This document shows, piece after piece, positions 1 to 7,381 of a DNA stretch of 64,000 bases. This stretch comes from Blastomonas aquatica (lineage in GTDB: Bacteria; Pseudomonadota; Alphaproteobacteria; Sphingomonadales; Sphingomonadaceae): positions 62,001-126,000 of the forward strand of contig NZ_BMGD01000001.1 in assembly GCF_014639875.1 (NCBI RefSeq), read 5' to 3'. Position 1 is the first letter of the stretch. The number at the start of each line of letters is the position of its first letter. The position numbers were made by a program, and so were the translations under genes. The notes beneath the pieces are model-generated. The model saw only the letters and a list, made by a program, of their open reading frames with translations, made no database searches and was not told the origin of the DNA.

Positions 1-127
1 CAACGCCTATCCCGATGGCGATCTGCCGTTCGTCAATCCAGGCACGGGCGGACCTGTGGTGGTGCCGGTGACGCCGATCGTGCCGGCGGCACCGGGGGTG
101 AACTGCATGCCGGTGGGTGCGTACTGA
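1..127 (+). CDS. C-terminal fragment of an unrecognised protein
   Basis: The gene enters from the left edge of the window. The open frame (codons beginning at base 2) runs 41 codons to TGA at 125-127. The visible tail is rich in Pro, Val and Gly (it reads NAYPDGDLPFVNPGTGG and then a PVVVPVTPIVPAAP stretch) and ends NCMPVGAY. I see no domain. Such a low-complexity tail would suit a secreted or surface protein, but that is inference. The frame could also be chance, because only the end is visible. It is followed by repeat-rich intergenic DNA before the convergent fumarase gene. Confidence 0.4.
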   Translation, partial: NAYPDGDLPFVNPGTGGPVVVPVTPIVPAAPGVNCMPVGAY

Positions 128-395
128 GGCGATCTGCGGCGGGCATCAAAAGGTCCACCCAGCCTGAGCCCGTCGAAGGCTCCGCGCCTTTGGTGCCCTT
201 CAATGCAACACCGTTTTCCGGCGAAAGCCGGAATCCAGAGCGCACGCAGTGCCATCCCGCCCCTGGGCTCCGGCTTTCGCCGGAGAACGACGTAGCATTA
301 TCCTGCCATCGGTTAGAGCGTGGCCTTCGACAGGCTTAGGCTCAGCGGAGGTGGGGTGCATCGCGCAAAGGCGTGATTCTCGACCCCGGCTACCC
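128..395. repeat. Repeat-rich intergenic spacer with a REP-like palindrome pair
   Basis: No gene is seen here. Bases 213-290 hold two palindromic half-units facing each other: ttccggcgaaagccggaatcc on the left and its near-complement, ending in ctttcgccggagaac, on the right. Bases 160-180 and 319-347 carry a second motif family (cctgagcccgtcgaaggc and its inverse ccttcgacaggcttaggctc). The same units recur at 30379-30456, 37763-37838, 37873-37905 and 54890-54968. They therefore look like a dispersed intergenic palindrome family of the sphingomonad REP type. The element lies between two convergent genes, where it could act as a bidirectional transcript end. Confidence 0.7.
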
Positions 396-1919
396 TCACA
401 CCCCAGCCAACAACCCTTCCTTCGCAATCCGCTCCTTCCACACCAAAGGTGCGAGCTTGTGGACGTTGTTGCCTTCGCTGTCGACCGCGACGGTGACCGG
501 GAAGTCGCTGACCTCGAACTCGTAGATCGCTTCCATCCCCAGATCGTGGAAGCCGACGACCTCCGAGCCCTTGATCGCGCGGGCGACCAGATACGCCGCG
601 CCGCCGACCGCCATCAGGTAGGCGCTCTTGTGATCGCGGATCGCCTCGACTGCGGCGGGGCCGCGTTCGGCCTTGCCGACCATCGCGAGCAGGCCCTGCT
701 CGAGCATCATCCGGGTGAACTTGTCCATCCGGGTGGCGGTGGTGGGGCCGGCTGGACCGACGATTTCCTCGCCCACCGGGTCGACCGGGCCGACATAATA
801 GATCACGCGGCCACGGAACTCGACGGGCAGCGGCTCGCCTTTGGCCAGCATATCCTGAATGCGCTTGTGCGCCGCGTCGCGCCCGGTGAGCATCTTGCCG
901 TTCAAGAGCAGACGGTCGCCTTGCTTCCAGCTCTGCACCACCTCAGGCGTCAGGTTATCGAGATCGACGCGGATCGCGGCCTTGTCGGGGGTCCAGTTGA
1001 CGTCGGGCCATTCGCTGAGCTTGGGCGCTTCGAGATACGCGGGGCCCGAGCCGTCCAACGAGAAATGCGCGTGGCGGGTGGCGGCGCAGTTGGGGATCAT
1101 CGCCACCGGCTTGCCCGCGGCATGGCACGGCGCGTCCATGATCTTGACGTCGAGGATGGTCGACAAGCCCCCCAGCCCCTGCGCGCCGATGCCCAGCGCA
1201 TTGACCTTGTCGAAAATCTCGATCCGCATCGCCTCAATGTCGCTCTGCGGCCCGCGCGCCTTCAACGGCCCCATGTCGATCGGGTCCATCAACGCCTTCT
1301 TGGCAAGCAGCACCGCATGTTCCGCCGTGCCGCCGATGCCGATGCCCAGCATGCCGGGCGGGCACCAGCCCGCGCCCATCTGCGGGATCATCTCCAGCAC
1401 CCAGTCGACGATGTTGTCGCTGGGGTTCATCATCTTGAACTTGGACTTGTTCTCGCTGCCGCCGCCCTTGGCCGCGACATCGACATGGACATGGTGTCCC
1501 GGCACCATCTCGACGTGCAGCACGCACGGGGTGTTGTCCTTGGTGTTGCGGCGGGTGAACGCCGGGTCTGCCAATACCGACGCGCGCAATTTGTTATCCG
1601 GGTGCAGATAGGCGCGGCGGACGCCTTCATCGACGATCTCCTGCAGCGACCTGGCCGTGTCGTCCATCCGGCAGTCCATGCCCCATTTGACGAAGACGTT
1701 GACGATGCCGGTGTCCTGGCAGATCGGCCGGTGGCCTTCGGCGCACATCCGGCTGTTGGTGAGGATCTGCGCGATCGCATCCTTGGCGGCGGGCGACTGC
1801 TCGGCCTCATACGCCTCGCCCAGCGCGCGGATGTAATCCATCGGGTGATAGTAGCTGATGAACTGCAGCGCGTCGGCGACGCTCTCGATCAGATCGGCTG
1901 CGCGAATGGTCACGGTCAT
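396..1919 (-). CDS. fumA: Fumarate hydratase class I (iron-sulfur, oxygen-sensitive)
   Basis: 507 aa. It interconverts fumarate and malate in the TCA cycle using a [4Fe-4S] cluster. Family landmarks are present: RPICQDTG with Cys67, the GWCPPGMLGIGIGG segment, and the NCAATRHAHF segment, which should supply the three cluster cysteines. The length fits the single-chain class I enzyme, with fused alpha and beta parts, rather than class II FumC. I chose the ATG at 1919 because it gives the family-like start MTVTIRAADL and has a GGGGGA ribosome-binding sequence just upstream. The frame continues open further upstream, but that extension does not look like protein. It is divergent from nrdA across a 594-base spacer. 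Confidence 0.93.
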   Translation of the reverse strand: MTVTIRAADLIESVADALQFISYYHPMDYIRALGEAYEAEQSPAAKDAIAQILTNSRMCAEGHRPICQDTGIVNVFVKWGMDCRMDDTARSLQEIVDEGVRRAYLHPDNKLRASVLADPAFTRRNTKDNTPCVLHVEMVPGHHVHVDVAAKGGGSENKSKFKMMNPSDNIVDWVLEMIPQMGAGWCPPGMLGIGIGGTAEHAVLLAKKALMDPIDMGPLKARGPQSDIEAMRIEIFDKVNALGIGAQGLGGLSTILDVKIMDAPCHAAGKPVAMIPNCAATRHAHFSLDGSGPAYLEAPKLSEWPDVNWTPDKAAIRVDLDNLTPEVVQSWKQGDRLLLNGKMLTGRDAAHKRIQDMLAKGEPLPVEFRGRVIYYVGPVDPVGEEIVGPAGPTTATRMDKFTRMMLEQGLLAMVGKAERGPAAVEAIRDHKSAYLMAVGGAAYLVARAIKGSEVVGFHDLGMEAIYEFEVSDFPVTVAVDSEGNNVHKLAPLVWKERIAKEGLLAGV

Positions 1920-2513
1920 GGCATTTCCCCCGGATACTGGATGCGCGCCGATGGCGCCAAGCGGATAAAGTGCGACCGTCTCTATTGCGGCATCGATGCT
2001 ATCGCAAGGTGGGCCCCGATGGAATGCGTTTGACGAAAGTGGCGGTGGTGGCAGGCAGATGATTCTCATCCGCGTCGCCGTCATCGCAAGGTCACCTGTG
2101 CACCAACCTGTGGACAGGAAATATTTGCGTCATGACCAAATGCCCACTTGCGCTTTTGCGGCCCGGCTTTTGAGCGCGCGTCGCGCCCTGTCACGCTGCG
2201 TCGTCAGCGACGAAACGAATCCCCGATACGACGAAGCGTTGGCATGGTTAATCATTTACCCCCTTGCGCCAAATTCAGGATGGGCCACTATAGGTGGTGG
2301 AAGATAAGGGCGGGGCATACCAATAACAGTGGGTAACGGTTAACGCGGGCACAGCGATGTGATCGCGCGTCAAGGGGGTTTTGGCCCTTTTCCGGCTAAC
2401 TGTTGGGGATAAGTTTTCCCCCGCTCAACCCTACAAGATGCTATACGGAACGCTTGCGCTCCGAGTCGAACATTAGCGGAACAAACATCCGCCCAACAGG
2501 TTACGGGGACGTC
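1920..2513. other. Divergent spacer between fumA and nrdA
   Basis: 594 bases with no convincing gene. It must hold the promoters of fumA (leftward) and nrdA (rightward). Visible elements are TGGGGATAA at 2404-2412, one mismatch from the DnaA box TGTGGATAA, and TGTGGACAG at 2109-2117, two mismatches. A short open frame at 1996-2307 has no family-like features and poor start context. I looked for the paired AT-rich NrdR boxes expected upstream of RNR genes and did not find a convincing pair by eye. Confidence 0.5.
2404..2412 (-). promoter_or_regulatory. Possible DnaA box upstream of nrdA
   Basis: TGGGGATAA differs by one base from TGTGGATAA, the reverse complement of the DnaA box TTATCCACA. 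It lies about 100 bases upstream of the nrdA start codon. DnaA regulation of nrd genes is known in other bacteria, so a site here is plausible. A single nine-base near-match can also occur by chance. Confidence 0.25.
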
Positions 2514-4535
2514 ATGGATTTCAGAGATACGGTCAAAGGCAACGCAGGCGATATGGGTGAATCAGATGTACTGGACGCAGCCGAAAAGGCAGGAATTGCA
2601 ACCGCGACAGGCGCGTCCTCAGGCGCAGGCCTTGCGTCGGGCGAATCCAGCGCTGACGAGCTGGCACTGATCGCGATGGCCGCGACTCAGGCTGCCGCCG
2701 CGCTGCCCGCCGATGTGCGCGACAGCAAGACCGTCGAAGAGCGTCGCTTCACGATTCAAACCGACAACAGCCGTGATGCGCTGCTCACCGATTTCGGCAA
2801 GGAAACGCTCGAAGACCGCTACCTGCTGCCCGGCGAGAACTATCAGGACCTGTTCGCGCGCGTCGCCGATGCCTATGCCGACGATCAGGCGCATGCCCAG
2901 CGATTGTATGACTATATCTCCAAGCTGTGGTTCATGCCCGCGACCCCGGTGCTGTCGAACGGCGGCACGGGCCGGGGTCTTCCGATCTCGTGCTATCTCA
3001 ACAGCGTCGATGACAGCCTCGAAGGCATCGTCAACACCTGGAACGAGAACGTCTGGCTGGCCTCGCGCGGCGGCGGCATCGGCACCTATTGGGGCAATGT
3101 CCGCGGCATCGGCGAACCGGTCGGCCTCAACGGCAAGACCAGCGGAATCATTCCGTTCGTCCGCGTGATGGATTCGCTGACGCTGGCGATCTCTCAGGGC
3201 TCGCTGCGGCGTGGTTCGGCGGCGTGCTATCTCGATGTCTCGCACCCCGAGATCGAGGAGTTCCTTGAAATCCGGAAGGCCTCCGGCGACTTCAACCGCA
3301 AGGCGCTGAACCTGCACCATGGCGTATTGCTGACCGACAAGTTCATGGAAGCGGTGCGCGATGGCGCCGATTTCGACTTGGTCAGCCCCAAGGACGGCAG
3401 CGTTCGCAACACGGTGAACGCGCGCGCTCTGTTCCAGAAGCTCGTTGAAACCCGCCTTGCCACCGGCGAGCCGTACATCGTGTTCAACGACACCGTGAAC
3501 CGGATGATGCCCCGGCATCACCGCGAGCTCGGCCTCAAGGTCTCGACCTCGAACCTGTGCAGCGAGATCACGCTTCCCACGGGCCGCGATCACCTGGGCA
3601 ACGACCGCACCGCGGTGTGCTGCCTGTCGTCGCTCAACATCGAGACCTGGGACCAGTGGCACGACGACAAATTGTTCATCGAGGACATCATGCGTTTCCT
3701 CGACAACGTGCTGCAAGATTATATCGACCGCGCCCCGCCCGAAATGGCGCGCGCCCGCTACAGCGCGATGCGCGAACGCTCGGTCGGCATGGGCGTGATG
3801 GGCTTCCATTCGTTCCTGCAGGCGCGCGGTCTGGGCTTTGAATCCGCGCTCGCCAAGTCGTGGAACATGAAGATCTTCAAGCACATCGCCGCCAAGGCAT
3901 CCGAAGCCTCGATGATGCTCGCCAAGGAACGCGGCCCCTGCCCCGATGCCGCCGATCAGGGCGTGATGGAACGCTTCAGCTGCAAGATGGCGATCGCGCC
4001 GACCGCGTCGATCAGCATCATCTGCGGCGGCACCTCGGCGTGCATCGAGCCGATCCCGGCGAACATCTACACCCACAAGACGCTCTCGGGCAGCTTCGTG
4101 GTCAAGAACCCGTATCTGGAAAAGGTGCTGCGCGAAAAGTCGAAGGATTCGACCAATGTGTGGAACACGATCCTCGAGAAGGGCGGCAGCGTCCAGCATC
4201 TCGACTTCCTGAGCCAGGAAGAAAAGGACACTTTCAAGACCAGCTTCGAGATCGACCAAAGGTGGCTGCTCGAACTGGCAGCCGACCGCACGCCCTATAT
4301 CGACCAGGCGCAGTCGCTGAACCTGTTCATCCCCGCCGACGTCGACAAATGGGACCTGCTGATGCTGCACTTCCGTGCATGGGAGCTGGGCATCAAGTCG
4401 CTCTATTACCTGCGTTCCAAGAGCGTCCAGCGCGCAGGCTTTGCCGGCGGCGTCGAGGCCGACAACACCATCGAGGCGCCCAAGTTCGAACTGGGCGAGA
4501 CGACGGATTACGACGAATGCCTGGCCTGTCAGTGA
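2514..4535 (+). CDS. nrdA: Ribonucleoside-diphosphate reductase class Ia, large subunit
   Basis: 673 aa. It reduces ribonucleoside diphosphates to deoxyribonucleotides together with NrdB. Catalytic features: the radical cysteine in NLCSEI (Cys349), the redox pair formed by Cys160 in PISCYLNS and Cys369/370 in AVCCLSSLN, and the C-terminal shuttle CxxC in ECLACQ (Cys669, Cys672). The ATG at 2514 follows GGGGA and was preferred over an in-frame ATG at 2403. The first 90 or so residues are Ala/Gly/Ser-rich (for example ATATGASSGAGLASGESS) and show no ATP-cone motif, although the ATP cone is the usual dATP sensor. nrdB follows after 157 bases. Confidence 0.95.
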   Translation: MDFRDTVKGNAGDMGESDVLDAAEKAGIATATGASSGAGLASGESSADELALIAMAATQAAAALPADVRDSKTVEERRFTIQTDNSRDALLTDFGKETLEDRYLLPGENYQDLFARVADAYADDQAHAQRLYDYISKLWFMPATPVLSNGGTGRGLPISCYLNSVDDSLEGIVNTWNENVWLASRGGGIGTYWGNVRGIGEPVGLNGKTSGIIPFVRVMDSLTLAISQGSLRRGSAACYLDVSHPEIEEFLEIRKASGDFNRKALNLHHGVLLTDKFMEAVRDGADFDLVSPKDGSVRNTVNARALFQKLVETRLATGEPYIVFNDTVNRMMPRHHRELGLKVSTSNLCSEITLPTGRDHLGNDRTAVCCLSSLNIETWDQWHDDKLFIEDIMRFLDNVLQDYIDRAPPEMARARYSAMRERSVGMGVMGFHSFLQARGLGFESALAKSWNMKIFKHIAAKASEASMMLAKERGPCPDAADQGVMERFSCKMAIAPTASISIICGGTSACIEPIPANIYTHKTLSGSFVVKNPYLEKVLREKSKDSTNVWNTILEKGGSVQHLDFLSQEEKDTFKTSFEIDQRWLLELAADRTPYIDQAQSLNLFIPADVDKWDLLMLHFRAWELGIKSLYYLRSKSVQRAGFAGGVEADNTIEAPKFELGETTDYDECLACQ

Positions 4536-4692
4536 CGCAATCCCCTCCCCGTTCCCCGGACGTGATCCGGGGTCCAGGGCGAGATTGCACTGCATCCGCA
4601 TTTCGTACCTGATTTGAGTTTTTAACGCACAATGGATGCCGCCGCGCATCCCTCCCTCTCCCATCGCGAGAGGGACCAAGGAGTAACCGCAC
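4536..4692. repeat. REP-like half unit and hairpin between nrdA and nrdB
   Basis: Bases 4551-4582 contain a palindromic unit (gttccccggacgtgatccgg followed by ggtccagggcg) that is nearly the inverse of the right half of the element at 54890-54968. Bases 4653-4675 form a second hairpin, TCCCTCTC / GAGAGGGA with a seven-base loop, ending only two bases before the AAGGAG ribosome-binding site of nrdB (4678-4683). The hairpin could influence nrdB expression or separate the two transcripts. That role is inferred from position only. Confidence 0.6.
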
Positions 4693-5745
4693 ATGTCCCT
4701 TCTCGAAGCCCGCACCCAGTACAAGCCTTTCGAATACCCCTGGGCCTATGATTTCTGGAAGCGCCAGCAGCAGATCCACTGGATGCCCGAGGAAGTGCCT
4801 CTGGGCGAGGATTGCCGCGACTGGGCGCAGAAGCTGACCGAGCATGAGCGCACCTTGCTCACGCAGATCTTCCGCTTCTTCACCCAGGCCGATGTCGAGG
4901 TGCAGAACTGCTATCACGACAAATACGGCCGCGTGTTCAAGCCGACCGAGGTCAAGATGATGCTGACCGCGTTTTCGAACATGGAAACCGTGCACATCGC
5001 CGCCTACAGCCATCTGCTCGACACCATCGGCATGCCCGAAAGCGAGTACGGCATGTTCCTCGAATATGAGGAGATGAAGGCCAAGCACGATTACCTCGCC
5101 GAGTTCGGCGTCGACAATGACGAGGACATCGCGCGCACGCTCGCGATGTTCGGCGGCTTCACTGAAGGCCTGCAGCTGTTCGCCTCGTTCGCGATGCTGA
5201 TGAACTTCCCGCGCTTCAACAAGATGAAGGGCATGGGGCAGATCGTCAGCTGGTCGGTGCGCGACGAAAGCCTGCACTGCGAGGGCATCACCAAGCTGTT
5301 CCACGCGTTCTGCGCCGAGCGCGGATGCCTGACCAAGGCGGTGAAAGAGGACATCATCGACTGCTGCCAGAAGACCGTGCGGCTGGAAGATGCGTTCATC
5401 GATCTGGCGTTCCAGGACGGCCCCGTCCACGGCATGACCGCCAAGGAGATCAAGCGCTACATCCGCTACATCGCCGACTGGCGCCTGGGCCAGCTGGGCT
5501 TCCAGCCGGTGTACATGATCGAGGACCACCCGCTCCCCTGGCTCGCCCCGCTGCTCAATGGCGTCGAGCACGCCAACTTCTTCGAGACCCGCTCCACCGA
5601 ATATTCCAAGGGCGCCACGCGCGGCAACTGGAACGACGTCTGGAGCGCCTTCGACAAGCGCCAGAAGAAGGGCGCGGCCAACGAGGTCGCGGTGATCGAC
5701 GACAGCGAGGACATGTTCAAGCAGGCGGGGATCGCTGCGGAGTGA
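4693..5745 (+). CDS. nrdB: Ribonucleoside-diphosphate reductase class Ia, small (radical) subunit
   Basis: 350 aa. It is the ferritin-like diiron subunit that generates the tyrosyl radical for NrdA. The METVHIAAYSH segment provides diiron ligands Glu98 and His101 and the radical tyrosine Tyr105, with the same spacing as E. coli Glu115, His118 and Tyr122. Further ligands lie in the RDESLHCEGITKLFH segment. The acidic C-terminal tail ending EDMFKQAGIAAE is the expected NrdA-docking peptide. Start ATG 4693 has AAGGAG nine bases upstream. It carries no ATP cone at its N terminus, so neither RNR subunit here shows one. The low-GC DUF4145 gene starts six bases downstream. Confidence 0.95.
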   Translation: MSLLEARTQYKPFEYPWAYDFWKRQQQIHWMPEEVPLGEDCRDWAQKLTEHERTLLTQIFRFFTQADVEVQNCYHDKYGRVFKPTEVKMMLTAFSNMETVHIAAYSHLLDTIGMPESEYGMFLEYEEMKAKHDYLAEFGVDNDEDIARTLAMFGGFTEGLQLFASFAMLMNFPRFNKMKGMGQIVSWSVRDESLHCEGITKLFHAFCAERGCLTKAVKEDIIDCCQKTVRLEDAFIDLAFQDGPVHGMTAKEIKRYIRYIADWRLGQLGFQPVYMIEDHPLPWLAPLLNGVEHANFFETRSTEYSKGATRGNWNDVWSAFDKRQKKGAANEVAVIDDSEDMFKQAGIAAE

Positions 5746-5751
5746 GGCATT

Positions 5752-6375
5752 GTGGGCGTAGTTGCTAAAAGAAACTGTCCTTATTGTAGAACGCAAGATG
5801 TAGCGTTCACTGCAAAGTCATCTTGGAAATCTGAGAATGATGGAAACAGAGCACTTTTTATCTGCGGTGCTTGTTCAGAAGGCGTTATTTGGGAATGGAG
5901 TGGGGGTGCTGACCCCTGTGGGTACAATGGCCATATAAGCTCACATCGCATAACTTTGTTGAGGCAATGGCCTGATGAGGCCTCTGGAGCCGCACCTGCC
6001 GATACACCACCAACTACCTCAAGATATTTTGAGCAAGCTACCGCTAGCCTGATAAACGGACACTTCGATGCTGCAGCTATGATGTTTCGAAAATGTTTAG
6101 AATCGGCAACAAAGTTGCTAAGTCCTGAATCCACCTCTAAGTCATTATACAGTCGTATAGAAGCTCTTGTTGCTAAAGGCGCACTGACTGAAGACATGGG
6201 TAAATGGGCCCATGAAGTACGCTTAGGTGGCAACGATGCAGCGCATGATGACGAGCCTTTCACCATATCTGAAGCAGAAGAATTACGAAATTTTATCGAG
6301 AATTTTTTGAGGTATGCGTTTACATTGCCTTCTGCTGTACATCGGCGCGCAAAGCCGGGGTTGGTAGAAGAGTGA
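5752..6375 (+). CDS. DUF4145-like protein with N-terminal zinc ribbon
   Basis: 207 aa from a GTG start six bases after the nrdB stop, with GGAG and GAGG stretches just upstream. Residues 8-45 carry CPYC and CGAC pairs typical of a zinc ribbon. The remainder (about 90-195) is helical, with a DAAMMFRKCLESATKLL helix and the LGGNDAAHDD segment. This arrangement matches DUF4145, a family often found beside or fused to restriction and defence nucleases. Function unknown. Base composition is anomalous: bases 6061-6180 are 49/120 (about 41%) GC by hand count, against about 65% in nrdB. Recent horizontal acquisition is a reasonable inference. Confidence 0.75.
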   Translation: MGVVAKRNCPYCRTQDVAFTAKSSWKSENDGNRALFICGACSEGVIWEWSGGADPCGYNGHISSHRITLLRQWPDEASGAAPADTPPTTSRYFEQATASLINGHFDAAAMMFRKCLESATKLLSPESTSKSLYSRIEALVAKGALTEDMGKWAHEVRLGGNDAAHDDEPFTISEAEELRNFIENFLRYAFTLPSAVHRRAKPGLVEE

Positions 6376-6420
6376 AATCGACTGGCGTTCTCGGTCCAAT
6401 AAACGTTTAAGGGCCTCGCC

Positions 6421-6663
6421 ATGCCAGTCGTCTTTCGCTACAATGGCTTTCACTTCCACTTCTTCGCCAACGAGGGCAATCCTCGCGAGCCAGTGCATGT
6501 CCATGTTCGCAGAGGCCGCGACAATGCGAAGTTCTGGCTTTGGCCCGAAGTCGCACTGGCGTATAATCTCGGCTTCTCTCCTGCTACGTTGCGCGAGCTG
6601 TCGATGATCATCGAAGGCAGGCGCGGGCAGATCGAAAGGGCATGGAATGACTTTTTCTCCTGA
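6421..6663 (+). CDS. DUF4160 domain protein
   Basis: 80 aa, filling the DUF4160 family: RYNGFHFHFFANEGN, then the EPVHVHVRRG motif, then AKFWLWPEVALAYNLGFS and a C-terminal AWNDFF. No catalytic chemistry is established for this family. The stop lies inside the next gene (17-base overlap), so the two are probably translated together. DUF4160 and DUF2442 genes commonly form such pairs and have been suspected of being toxin-antitoxin-like; that is inference. Composition is close to the host, unlike the DUF4145 gene just upstream. Confidence 0.82.
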   Translation: MPVVFRYNGFHFHFFANEGNPREPVHVHVRRGRDNAKFWLWPEVALAYNLGFSPATLRELSMIIEGRRGQIERAWNDFFS

Positions 6664-6901
6664 ACCGCTGGCCGTGCGCTTCGATGAGGATTCGATGTGG
6701 ATCGATCTGGAAGACGGCCGGACTTTGGGTATTCCGCTGGCCTGGTTCCCTCGGTTGCTGCACGCAACGCCAAAGCAGCGCGAGAATTGTTTTCTCAGCC
6801 GCGCAGGCCTTCATTGGGAAGAACTGGACGAAGACATTTCCATCGCTGGCCTGCTCGCTGGGCGCGGAGACCAGACCCGGCCAAAGCAAGCAGCGGCCTG
6901 A
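6647..6901 (+). CDS. DUF2442 domain protein, partner of DUF4160
   Basis: 84 aa. It has the DUF2442 pattern: a short beta-rich start (LAVRFDEDSMWIDLEDGR), then GIPLAWFPRLLHATPKQREN, and a final GLHWEELDEDISIAGLLAG. The start ATG 6647 overlaps the 3' end of the DUF4160 gene, which implies translational coupling. DUF2442 proteins are small and resemble antitoxin or DNA-binding partners, but no activity is proven. The role in this pair is unknown. Confidence 0.82.
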   Translation: MTFSPEPLAVRFDEDSMWIDLEDGRTLGIPLAWFPRLLHATPKQRENCFLSRAGLHWEELDEDISIAGLLAGRGDQTRPKQAAA

Positions 6902-7050
6902 AACTTTCAGCTCGCCGACCCATGCACCATTTCGGTTTCATTCTTGCCGGAAATGCGTCGCGCGCGCGCGTTTAAGACCGATTCGGACCAGCCTTTTCTG
7001 AGTGTGCCGCCGCCCTTTGCTAGGCTGCCCAATCAACAGGAGAGTGATCA

Positions 7051-7263
7051 ATGCCCCAGTTTATCGTCAACACGCAGGTCCAGTCGAACGGCGACCACGA
7101 GGTGCACAACAAGACAACAGGATGTTCGTACATGCCAGCCGCAGCCAACCAAAAGGATTTGGGGATTCACACGAGTTGTCATGGTGCAGTAACGGAGGCC
7201 AAGAGGACCTACAACCAGTCAAATGGATGTTATCATTGCTGCAATGCATGTCATACCCAATAA
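7051..7263 (+). CDS. Small Cys/His-rich conserved protein
   Basis: 70 aa, preceded by AGGAGA seven bases before ATG 7051. It contains six cysteines (in TGCSY, TSCHG and the final CYHCCNACH cluster) and several histidines (NGDHEVH, IHTSCH). This suggests a small metal-binding or redox fold. I recognise the overall pattern (start MPQFIVNTQVQSNGDHEVH, end CCNACHT) as resembling short uncharacterised proteins in other Gram-negatives, but I cannot name a function. There is no signal peptide, so it is probably cytoplasmic. It sits alone, in the same direction as the DUF pair upstream and the sensor kinase downstream. Confidence 0.75.
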   Translation: MPQFIVNTQVQSNGDHEVHNKTTGCSYMPAAANQKDLGIHTSCHGAVTEAKRTYNQSNGCYHCCNACHTQ

Positions 7264-7363
7264 GCTAATCGCTTCGTGGCCTGACGCCCCCCACAGGAAT
7301 AAGTTGCACCTCTCCCGCCCCCTCCCCTAACCTCTGAGCCACGGCGCTCGCGCCTTTGGGGGG

Positions 7364-7381
7364 ATGGACACACCAGCATGA
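7364..7381 (+). other. Minimal upstream frame overlapping the crbS start
   Basis: ATG GAC ACA CCA GCA TGA directly follows a run of G (7358-7363), and its stop overlaps the crbS start codon as ATGA. The G-rich stretch is 14 bases from the crbS ATG, rather far for a ribosome-binding site, so a coupled mini-frame is conceivable. It may equally be chance. Confidence 0.2.

Noticed and set aside
128-395. CRISPR-like repeats
   Set aside because: The repeats are dispersed, palindromic and not regularly spaced, with no unique spacers and no cas genes.
249-2033. Long open frame on the + strand opposite fumA
   Set aside because: It is antisense to the full fumarase gene, Arg/Asp/His-rich, and shows no family signature. 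It reflects GC-rich codon usage of the real gene.
1996-2307. Possible 103-aa gene in the fumA-nrdA spacer
   Set aside because: No ribosome-binding site and no family pattern; it overlaps where promoters are expected.
2478-2502. EcfG-like promoter GGAAC-N16-GGTT before nrdA
   Set aside because: The -10 element would end 11 bases from the nrdA ATG and overlap its ribosome-binding region, so a usable transcript start is unlikely.
2619-4724. Long open frame on the - strand opposite nrdA
   Set aside because: It mirrors the nrdA codons, has no recognisable domain, and nrdA is unmistakable in the other direction.
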